From: an uncultured Acidimicrobiales bacterium
GTDB lineage: Bacteria > Actinomycetota > Acidimicrobiia > Acidimicrobiales > SHLQ01
Assembly (NCBI GenBank): GCA_938041035.1
Contig: CALHYX010000053.1
Location: 1 to 61,778, forward strand
Direction of reading: 5' to 3'
Length of the DNA: 61,778 bases
Each line of letters begins with the position of its first letter. The first letter of the stretch is position 1. Shown piece after piece: positions 48,124 through 54,870 of this stretch. Made by a program: the position numbers and the translations under genes. The notes beneath the pieces are model-generated. The model saw only the letters and a list, made by a program, of their open reading frames with translations. It had not been told where the DNA came from and ran no database searches.

Positions 48124-48581
48124 CCAAAGCCGCGCGCCAACATCGCATCGGTCAGCTTCTCGCCGATCGGGAGGTCACCAGCCAACCCCAGTTGGTCGAC
48201 CTGCTGGGATCCGAGGGCATCACCGCCACCCAGGCGACCGTGTCGCGAGATCTCGAAGACCTCGGCGCCATCAAGGTGCGGGTGCCGGGCGGTGCGACCG
48301 TCTATGCCATCCCGGAGCTGCCGACGCAACAGATCGCGCCCGAGAACCACCTGCGTCGAGTCCTGTCGGACTGGGTGGTCGAGGTCGTGCACGCCCATCA
48401 CCTGGTGGTCGCCCGCACCCCGCCCGGCTCCGCCCACGTGGTGGCATCCGCGCTCGATCGGGCCGGGCTGGCCGAAATCATCGGAACCGTCGCCGGCGAC
48501 GACACCATCCTGGTGATCGCGGCCGAACAGGTGAGCGGGGCCGAGTTGGCCGATATCCTCCGTGATCTCGCCGGGCTCTGA
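48120..48581 (+). CDS. argR: Arginine repressor
   Basis: A 153-aa hexameric regulator. The N-terminal winged helix ([39 protein letters not shown]) binds ARG boxes. The C-terminal domain has [19 protein letters not shown], whose Asp pair binds arginine. The start is GTG 48120 within the argF overlap. It probably represses its own operon through the operator at 43.88 kb. Confidence 0.96.
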   Translation: MTKAARQHRIGQLLADREVTSQPQLVDLLGSEGITATQATVSRDLEDLGAIKVRVPGGATVYAIPELPTQQIAPENHLRRVLSDWVVEVVHAHHLVVARTPPGSAHVVASALDRAGLAEIIGTVAGDDTILVIAAEQVSGAELADILRDLAGL

Positions 48582-48616
48582 CGACCCGTGATCTGCACCC
48601 CTTCGAAAGTGAACCG

Positions 48617-49837
48617 ATGAACGCCAAGATGAACGTCGACAAGGTCGTGCTCGCCTACTCCGGAGGGCTCGACACCTCGGTGATCCTCACCTGGCTCCAG
48701 GAGACCTACGACTGTGAGGTGGTGACCTTTACCGCCGATCTCGGCCAGGGCGAAGAACTCGAACCCGCCCGGGCCAAGGCCGAAGCGATGGGGGTGTCGG
48801 AGATCTACATCGACGACCTGCGCGAGGAGTTCGTGCGGGACTTCGTGTTTCCGATGTTTCGGGCCAACACCATCTATGAGGGCGAATACCTGCTCGGCAC
48901 ATCGATCGCCCGACCCCTGATCGCCAAGCGGCTGGTCGAGATCGCGGCGGAGACCGGCGCGGACGCGATCTCCCACGGTGCGACGGGTAAGGGCAACGAT
49001 CAGGTTCGCTTCGAGCTCGGCGCCTACGCGCTCAACCCGGACATCAAGGTCATCGCTCCGTGGCGTGAATGGGATCTCGGGGGACGCGAGACCCTGCTTG
49101 CGTACGCGGCCGAGCGCGACATCCCCATCGACATGACCCGCGGCAACAAGTCGCCGTTCTCCACCGACGCCAACCTGTTGCACATCTCCTATGAAGGCGG
49201 CCCGCTCGAGAACCCGTGGACCGAGCCGCCGGCGGAGATGTGGCGGTGGTCGGTGTCGCCCGAGGCCGCGCCGAACGAGGGCACCTATCTGGAACTCTCC
49301 TTCGAACGAGGCGACATCGTCGCCATCGACGGTGTCGCCATGACGCCCGCCCAAGTGCTCACCGAGCTCAACCGCGTCGGTGGCGCCAACGGGGTGGGCC
49401 GGCTCGACATCGTCGAGAACCGTTTCGTCGGCATGAAGTCGCGCGGGGCGTACGAGACACCGGGCGGTGCCATCATCATGCGGGCCCACCGGGCCATCGA
49501 GTCGATCACCCTCGACCGGGCCGTTGCCCACCTCAAGGACGAGTTGATGCCCCGCTACGCCGAGCTGATCTACAACGGCTTCTGGTGGAGCCCCGAGCGC
49601 GAGATGCTGCAGGTCGCGATCGACCACAGCCAGGAACACGTCAACGGTGATGTGCGGGTAAAGCTCTACAAGGGCAACATCGAAATCGTCGGCCGCCGCA
49701 GCCCGGACTCGCTGTTCGACGAACGAATCGCCACCTTCGAGGAAGACGACGGCGCGTATGACCAGGCCGACGCCGAGGGCTTCATCAAGCTCAACGCCCT
49801 CCGGCTGCGCACGCTCGCGTCCAAGCGGAACGGCTGA
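48617..49837 (+). CDS. argG: Argininosuccinate synthase
   Basis: A 406-aa ATP-pyrophosphatase joining citrulline and aspartate. [19 protein letters not shown] is the PP-loop, and [17 protein letters not shown] and [17 protein letters not shown] are conserved. Length is normal. It starts 35 nt after argR with no ARG box seen in that gap, so it is likely cotranscribed. Confidence 0.97.
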   Translation: MNAKMNVDKVVLAYSGGLDTSVILTWLQETYDCEVVTFTADLGQGEELEPARAKAEAMGVSEIYIDDLREEFVRDFVFPMFRANTIYEGEYLLGTSIARPLIAKRLVEIAAETGADAISHGATGKGNDQVRFELGAYALNPDIKVIAPWREWDLGGRETLLAYAAERDIPIDMTRGNKSPFSTDANLLHISYEGGPLENPWTEPPAEMWRWSVSPEAAPNEGTYLELSFERGDIVAIDGVAMTPAQVLTELNRVGGANGVGRLDIVENRFVGMKSRGAYETPGGAIIMRAHRAIESITLDRAVAHLKDELMPRYAELIYNGFWWSPEREMLQVAIDHSQEHVNGDVRVKLYKGNIEIVGRRSPDSLFDERIATFEEDDGAYDQADAEGFIKLNALRLRTLASKRNG

Positions 49838-49838
49838 C

Positions 49839-51212
49839 ATGACCGACGCCAAGACGCTCTGGCACGGCCGGTTCGAGGGCGGTCCCGCCGAGGCGCTGCA
49901 GGCCCTCAACGACAGCCTGCCCTTCGATCGGCGCATGTACGCCGAGGACATTGCCGGTTCGGTCGCCCACGTCACCATGCTCGGCGAGGTCGGTCTACTC
50001 GGCGACGCCGAGGTGTCCGCCGTTCTCGACGCGCTGCACGAGGTCCAGGCCGAGATGGAGGCCGGCTCCTTCGTCTTTGCTGCCTCCGATGAGGACATCC
50101 ACACCGCGGTCGAACGACGGGTAACCGAGTTGGCGGGCGCCCCCGGGGCCAAACTGCACACCGGTCGCAGCCGCAACGATCAGGTCGCCACCGACCTTCG
50201 CCTGTGGGTGCGAGGCGAACTCGATTCTCTCCAGGAGCTGATTCGGACCTTCCAGCGGACGTTGCTCGCCCAGGCCGATGCCGCGGGAGAGGCCTACCTT
50301 CCCGGCTACACCCATCTCCAGCAGGCCCAACCGGTTCCGCTGGCCCACCACCTGCTCGCACACGGGTGGGCGCTCGAGCGCGACCTCGACCGGTTGCGCG
50401 ACTGTCGGCGTCGACTCGACGTGTCGCCGCTCGGGGCGGGGGCGCTGGCCGGGTCGTCGTTGCCGATCGATCCGGAACGTACCGCCGCGCTGCTCGGCTT
50501 CGGGTCGGTGTTCGACAACAGCCTCGATGCGGTAAGCGATCGCGACTTCGTCGCCGAGACGATGTTCGTGCTCGCCTTGCTGGGCGTGCACCTGTCACGC
50601 ATCGGCGAGGAGCTCATCTTGTGGGCGAGCACCGAATTTGGCTTTGCCACCCTCGACGATGGTTTTTCGACCGGGTCGTCGATGATGCCGCAGAAGAAGA
50701 ACCCCGACATTGCGGAACTGGCCCGGGGCAAGGCCGGTCGGTTGATCGGTCACCTCGGCGGATTCCTGGCGACTCTCAAGGGGCTGCCTCTCACCTACAA
50801 CAAGGACATGCAGGAGGACAAGGAGCCGCTGTTCGATTCCGTCGACACCATCCGGCTGACCCTGCTGGCGCTCGATGGCATGGTGGCGAGCACGACCTTC
50901 GTGACCGAGACCATGGCCGCGCAGGCCGACTCCCCCTATGCCGCCGCCACCGACCTGGCCGAGTATCTGGTCGCGGCCGGAATGCCGTTTCGTGATGCCC
51001 ATGGGGTGGTTGGTGCGATCGTGCGCAAGGCGCTGGCGGGCGAGGCCACGATGGCCGAACTCGTCGCCGCCGAACCGGCGCTCGGCGCCGATGCCGTCGC
51101 TCTCCTGGCGCCAGGCGCCGGCGTGCGCCGCCGCATCTCGCGCGGCGGCGCGGGACTGCAACCCCTCGTCGATCAGCGAGAACGATTCCGTTCGCTCGTC
51201 GCTGCGGACTGA
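49839..51212 (+). CDS. argH: Argininosuccinate lyase
   Basis: A 457-aa lyase of the fumarase/aspartase superfamily, giving arginine and fumarate. The signature GSSMMPQKKNPDIAELARGK contains the mobile catalytic-serine loop. KLHTGRSRNDQVATDLRLW and YTHLQQAQPVPLAHHLLAH are the other two conserved regions. It starts 1 nt after the argG stop, and its stop overlaps mpg by 1 nt. Confidence 0.97.
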   Translation: MTDAKTLWHGRFEGGPAEALQALNDSLPFDRRMYAEDIAGSVAHVTMLGEVGLLGDAEVSAVLDALHEVQAEMEAGSFVFAASDEDIHTAVERRVTELAGAPGAKLHTGRSRNDQVATDLRLWVRGELDSLQELIRTFQRTLLAQADAAGEAYLPGYTHLQQAQPVPLAHHLLAHGWALERDLDRLRDCRRRLDVSPLGAGALAGSSLPIDPERTAALLGFGSVFDNSLDAVSDRDFVAETMFVLALLGVHLSRIGEELILWASTEFGFATLDDGFSTGSSMMPQKKNPDIAELARGKAGRLIGHLGGFLATLKGLPLTYNKDMQEDKEPLFDSVDTIRLTLLALDGMVASTTFVTETMAAQADSPYAAATDLAEYLVAAGMPFRDAHGVVGAIVRKALAGEATMAELVAAEPALGADAVALLAPGAGVRRRISRGGAGLQPLVDQRERFRSLVAAD

Positions 51213-51796
51213 TGGGCCGGCCTCGGCGGCTCGACCGGGCCTTTTACGCCCGTACCGCCACCGAAGTCGCCCCCGAGTTGCTCAACAAGGTGCTGGTGAC
51301 GCCCAACGGCACCGGGCGCATCGTCGAGGTCGAGGCGTACGAGGGCGCCGATGACCCCGGCAGTCATGGCTTTCGAGGCCCGACCCCGCGCACCGAGGTC
51401 ATGTTCGGCCCACCCGGCCGGCTGTACGTGTACTTCACCTACGGCATGCACTGGTGCGCCAACGTCGTCTGTGCGGAACCCGGTCAGTGCTCTGCGGTGC
51501 TACTGCGAGCGGTGGAACCGCTTGTCGGGATCGAGGCGATGCGGGCTCGTCGGCCCCGCGCCCAACGAGACCGCGACCTCACCAACGGGCCGGCCAAACT
51601 GTGCGCCGCCCTCGACATCGGCGAGGCCGACAAGGGCCTCAACCTGTTGCGAGCCGAGCGGGGGATCACCGTGGTGGATGACGGTGTGGGCGCGCTGAAG
51701 CGGCCCGAGCGAACGACCCGTATTGGCCTGTCCGCCGGAGCCGATCTTCGACTGCGCTGGTATGTGCCCGACAGCCCGTGGGTGTCGCGGCGCTGA
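51212..51796 (+). CDS. mpg: 3-methyladenine DNA glycosylase (AAG/Mpg type)
   Basis: A 194-aa base-excision-repair glycosylase of the AAG fold. IVEVEAYEGADDPGSHGFRG carries the catalytic Glu region, YVYFTYGMHWCANVVC the nucleotide-flipping Tyr motif, and LTNGPAKLCAALDI the C-terminal signature. It is coupled to argH by a 1-nt overlap, an association seen in several actinobacteria. Confidence 0.94.
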   Translation: MGRPRRLDRAFYARTATEVAPELLNKVLVTPNGTGRIVEVEAYEGADDPGSHGFRGPTPRTEVMFGPPGRLYVYFTYGMHWCANVVCAEPGQCSAVLLRAVEPLVGIEAMRARRPRAQRDRDLTNGPAKLCAALDIGEADKGLNLLRAERGITVVDDGVGALKRPERTTRIGLSAGADLRLRWYVPDSPWVSRR

Positions 51797-51806
51797 GGCT
51801 GCGGAA

Positions 51807-52280
51807 CTACAGCAGGTCGCCAAGCTGTTCGGCGATTTCCTCCGGGGACGTCGGCGGGGCAAAGCGGGCCACGACGTCACCCGCTCCGTTCACCAGAAAC
51901 TTCTCGAAGTTCCACGTGATGTCGGAGGTGTCGCCTTCGCCGGGTTGTTCGGCTTTGAGCAGGTCATAGAGCGGGGCGGCGCCGTCGCCGTTCACCTCGA
52001 TCTTGGAGAACATCGGGAAGTTCACGTCGTAATTCGATGTGGCGAACTCGCGAATTTCGGCGTCGGTACCGGGCTCCTGGTTGCCGAATTGGTTACAGGG
52101 AAAGCCCAGGACGTTGAGGCCGTCGGTGTCGTTGTGAAGCGCACGCAGACCTGCGTACTGAGGCGTGAGGCCTCAAGCGCTCGCGACGTTGACGACCAGG
52201 CAGGCCTGGCCCTGGAATTGGTCGAACGGGACGGCTTCGCCCTCGATCGAGGTCATCTCGAGTTCATGAAATGCTGACAT
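51807..52280 (-). CDS. gpx: Selenocysteine-containing glutathione peroxidase (in-frame UGA)
   Basis: A 157-aa thiol-peroxidase-fold protein reducing hydroperoxides. Read through the UGA at 52175-52173 it is collinear with the family end to end. NVASA-U-GLTPQYAGL puts Sec at residue 36, the catalytic position. The tetrad partners are Q68 (FGNQEPG), W123 and N124 (ITWNFEKF), and C62 in FPCNQFG can serve as resolving cysteine. No frame change is needed, and the UGA sits where relatives have TGC/TGT or Sec. A fdhF-like SECIS hairpin follows. The start is ATG 52280, 9 nt after the MFS stop. Ordinary calling would keep only 51807-52025. Confidence 0.92.
52138..52175 (-). promoter_or_regulatory. Bacterial SECIS element with UGA(Sec)
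   Basis: On the minus strand, 18 nt after UGA, ACGCAG-GU-CUGCGU forms a 6-bp stem capped by the GGUC-type apex (52143-52156). The ten bases GCAGGUCUGC equal the apical stem-loop of the E. coli fdhF SECIS as I recall it, where the gap from UGA is 15 nt. SelB binds this apex in other bacteria. Here it is coding at the same time (YAGLRA). Confidence 0.88.
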
Positions 52281-52289
52281 GGCGTCAGG

Positions 52290-53594
52290 CTACCCCGAGC
52301 GGGGGACCGGTTGGTGCTCGTCGGGGTCGGGAGCGGCGCCGTGAGCGGTGCGAGTGGCGTACCAGCCGATGATCACCGCGCCCACCAACGCCCACGAGGC
52401 CACGGAAAACACCCGCAGCGAGAGATCCAGCGCTTCGGAGTCGACCAACCGCGATACGACGAACAGAAGCGACCCGTACGCGGCCCGGCCGGCCAGCGAA
52501 TGCATGCTGAGGTACGTGGCCCGGTGGGAGCCGGCGATCTCGGGGTGCAGCCGCGCGGTCATCACCACCGGTGCCGCGGCGCCCTGGACACTCCGTAGCA
52601 ACATGAACACCGCGACCACCACGTGCGCGGTCAAGGCCATCGCGGAAACGATCGTCGCCGAGAGCCCGGCGAGAAGGATCAACAACGCCGGGAGCCCGAG
52701 CCGGCGACGCCACCGGGGCGCGAGCCCCGCGGCGATGGATCCAATCAGGTAGAAGCCGGCGGCCTGCAACCCGGCCACCAGGGGCGTCGCGCCCACCTCG
52801 TCGGCGGTACGGCCCAGCACTTCGGTGAGATAGGGCTGGGCCAGCGTGAACGCCACGTGTTCCAGCACCACCATGGCGATCCAGTAGCCGAACAGCCAGG
52901 CCAACGCCGGGTGGCGGAGGTAGCGGCCGCACTCGGCCAACTGCGCCGTGAACGCCGCCGCGGGACCCGAAGCCGTTCCCATCGGCTCGGTCAACCGGCA
53001 GGTCACGCCGAGCTGCACGACCGCGGCAGCGAGGGCGAGGGCGAACCCGAGGCGAAGGTCGATCAGCCCGACCAACCCGCCGATCACCGTGCTCGCAGCG
53101 GCGACGGTGTACCCAACCGCCGTGAGCCTCCCCTGGCGCGGTTCGTAGGCGTCCTCGAGTTGGAGTTGTTCGAGGGTCTCGTAATGAAACGACACATCGG
53201 TGCCGGACAACGATGCGTAGCCAAAGGCCAGCAGCAACTGCGCGCCCAGGACGCCGCTCAGGTGTACATCCGGGCCCACGCTCGCGACGAGCAGCATCAG
53301 CGTGAAGCTCAGTACCCACAGGCCGGCGGCAATCCGTAGCGTGGCCACCCGCCCGACGCGATCGCTCAGCCACCCCGAAGGCACCTCGGCGACGACGACC
53401 GCCAGGTAGTACACCGAAGCCACCAGCAACGCGCCGTCGATGCCGAACTCGCGCCGGGTGAACAGGACGAGCACCGGCAGCCATGGGCTCCAGCTGACGA
53501 GCGCGGCGTGCAGCCACAGCAAGGTGAGGTTGCGGTGCATTGCCTCGTTGTTGTCGGAGCGGGCGGAGGCGAGGCGACGGCGCAAGGCCACCAT
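52290..53594 (-). CDS. MFS transporter
   Basis: A ~434-aa major facilitator protein with about 11-12 hydrophobic helices. SGWLSDRVGRVATLRIAAGL is the loop 2-3 motif A (G-x3-D-R-x-G-R). The second half starts near GYWIAMVVLEHVAFTLAQPY. The substrate is unknown; the overall build is that of uncharacterised actinobacterial drug/metabolite MFS. The start is uncertain: ATG 53594 or ATG 53540. The longer open frame up to 53957 lies antisense to the Nudix gene and is not used. It lies 9 nt upstream of gpx on the same strand. Confidence 0.85.
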   Translation of the reverse strand: MVALRRRLASARSDNNEAMHRNLTLLWLHAALVSWSPWLPVLVLFTRREFGIDGALLVASVYYLAVVVAEVPSGWLSDRVGRVATLRIAAGLWVLSFTLMLLVASVGPDVHLSGVLGAQLLLAFGYASLSGTDVSFHYETLEQLQLEDAYEPRQGRLTAVGYTVAAASTVIGGLVGLIDLRLGFALALAAAVVQLGVTCRLTEPMGTASGPAAAFTAQLAECGRYLRHPALAWLFGYWIAMVVLEHVAFTLAQPYLTEVLGRTADEVGATPLVAGLQAAGFYLIGSIAAGLAPRWRRRLGLPALLILLAGLSATIVSAMALTAHVVVAVFMLLRSVQGAAAPVVMTARLHPEIAGSHRATYLSMHSLAGRAAYGSLLFVVSRLVDSEALDLSLRVFSVASWALVGAVIIGWYATRTAHGAAPDPDEHQPVPRSG

Positions 53595-53610
53595 CGTGGC
53601 CGATCTGGGC

Positions 53611-53616
53611 CAGGAT
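53611..53616 (+). promoter_or_regulatory. -10-like hexamer before the Nudix gene
   Basis: CAGGAT, 6 nt before ATG 53623, in the narrow gap to the divergent MFS gene. Confidence 0.4.
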
Positions 53617-53622
53617 GGGCCA

Positions 53623-54222
53623 ATGGTTTTCAACCCGCTCCTGGCCGCAGATGCGACGCCGGTCGGCGACGACCGGTCGCTGGCATGGCTGCAGATCGCC
53701 CGGTGTCGGACGCCCGCGACCGAAGCCCATCGCCGAGACATGCTGCGCCTGCTGCGCACCCACGACGATGCCCTCGTTCGCACCTGTCGCCCCGCCCACC
53801 TCACCGGTTCGGCGTTTGTGGTCGACGCCGCCGGATCGCGGACCCTGTTGTTGTTCCATACCAAGCTGCAGCGCTGGCTGCAGCCCGGTGGCCACGCCGA
53901 TGGCGATGCGAACCTGGCCGGGGTGGCCTTGCGCGAGGCCACCGAGGAGACCGGCATCGAGGGCTTGCGAGTGCTCCCGCACGCGATCGACCTCGATATC
54001 CATGAGGTCGACCCTCCGGCCGAGGACGCCCACCTGCACTATGACGTCCGGTTTCTCGTCGTCGCCCCGTCCTCAGCCGATGTGGTGACCAACCACGAGT
54101 CGCAGGGGCACCGATGGGTGACATTCGAGGAGTTGGGTACTCTCGACGTCGATGCCGGGCTGGTCCGCATGGCCGAGAGCGGGTTCGCGTTGGCGGCCGG
54201 GCGGGTGCCCGCGGTGTCATAG
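53623..54222 (+). CDS. Nudix hydrolase
   Basis: A 199-aa pyrophosphohydrolase. WLQPGGHADGDANLAGVALR followed by EATEETGI is a Nudix box (residues ~85-108) with REATEE intact; the first Glu of the box is replaced by Ala, as in the GGH.D.GD-type subgroup. An N-terminal helical part precedes the box, and HYDVRFLVVAP follows. The substrate is unknown. ATG 53623 is chosen on spacing from the -10-like hexamer. Confidence 0.88.
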   Translation: MVFNPLLAADATPVGDDRSLAWLQIARCRTPATEAHRRDMLRLLRTHDDALVRTCRPAHLTGSAFVVDAAGSRTLLLFHTKLQRWLQPGGHADGDANLAGVALREATEETGIEGLRVLPHAIDLDIHEVDPPAEDAHLHYDVRFLVVAPSSADVVTNHESQGHRWVTFEELGTLDVDAGLVRMAESGFALAAGRVPAVS

Positions 54223-54249
54223 CGCGGGCGGTTCCTCCAGACTGGTGCC

Positions 54250-54828
54250 GTGCCAGATCGTGACGACCTCCCTCGAACTACCGAGACCTCCTCGGGTCAC
54301 CCCTACGACGGTGAACCGGATCAGGACTTCAACCCGTGGTCGATCGGCCGCATCCTCGCCGGCCTGTTCATCGTCGGCTCGTTCGCCTTCTGGGTCTATG
54401 CCTTTTCCGGTATTCCGTCGCGCGAGAACCCGGACCGGTTGGACGAGTCCGCGTTCGCGGTGGAAGCCGACGGTCTTTGTGCCGCAGCCAAGGCGCGAAT
54501 CGGTGAGCTGCCCTCCGCCGACAGCGCCCCCGATGTGCTCGCCCGGGCCGACGTGCTCGACCAGGCCAACGATGAGGTCGAGACCCTGATCCGGCAGTTG
54601 CGCTCCATCGTGTCGGGGTCGGACTCCGACGTGCGCAACCTCGGCCTCTGGCTCGACGATTGGGAGGTGTTCGCCGCCGACCGACGTGAACATGCCGAGC
54701 GGCTGCGGACCGAAGGCGACGTGCGCTTTGTGGTCAGCGGCAAAGAGGGCCAGCACGTCACCGAGTGGATCGATGGCTTCGCCCGCGTGAACGACATGGA
54801 CTCCTGCGAGGTCCCGCTCGACGTCTAG
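54250..54828 (+). CDS. Single-pass membrane protein, unknown function
   Basis: A 192-aa protein. An acidic, disordered N-terminus (1-~30) leads to one transmembrane helix (IGRILAGLFIVGSFAFWVYAF, ~32-52). An extracytoplasmic helical domain follows with two cysteines (in DGLCAAAKARIGEL and near the end in DSCEVPL) that may form a disulfide. GTG 54250 lies 6 nt after CAGACT. It converges on the PBP gene. No recognised family. Confidence 0.75.
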   Translation: MPDRDDLPRTTETSSGHPYDGEPDQDFNPWSIGRILAGLFIVGSFAFWVYAFSGIPSRENPDRLDESAFAVEADGLCAAAKARIGELPSADSAPDVLARADVLDQANDEVETLIRQLRSIVSGSDSDVRNLGLWLDDWEVFAADRREHAERLRTEGDVRFVVSGKEGQHVTEWIDGFARVNDMDSCEVPLDV

Positions 54829-54870
54829 CGGTGACGGCCTGGGCGATGGCGCATCGGCCGCGGGCCGGGC

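Noticed and set aside
48398..50176. 592-codon minus-strand open frame over argG/argH
   Set aside because: Antisense shadow; the plus strand has unambiguous argG and argH.
51807..52025. Stand-alone 72-aa protein starting MNFPMFSKIEV
   Set aside because: It is only the C-terminal half of the glutathione peroxidase; the frame continues upstream through a catalytic-site UGA with a SECIS hairpin.
51807..52280. gpx as a pseudogene with a nonsense mutation
   Set aside because: The only interruption is UGA, exactly at the catalytic position, followed by a proper SECIS apex. The rest of the protein is under clear coding constraint with all tetrad residues intact.
52285..54039. 584-codon minus-strand frame overlapping the MFS and Nudix genes
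   Set aside because: Arg/Gly/Pro-rich translation without motifs; a neighbouring frame of the same strand encodes the MFS protein.
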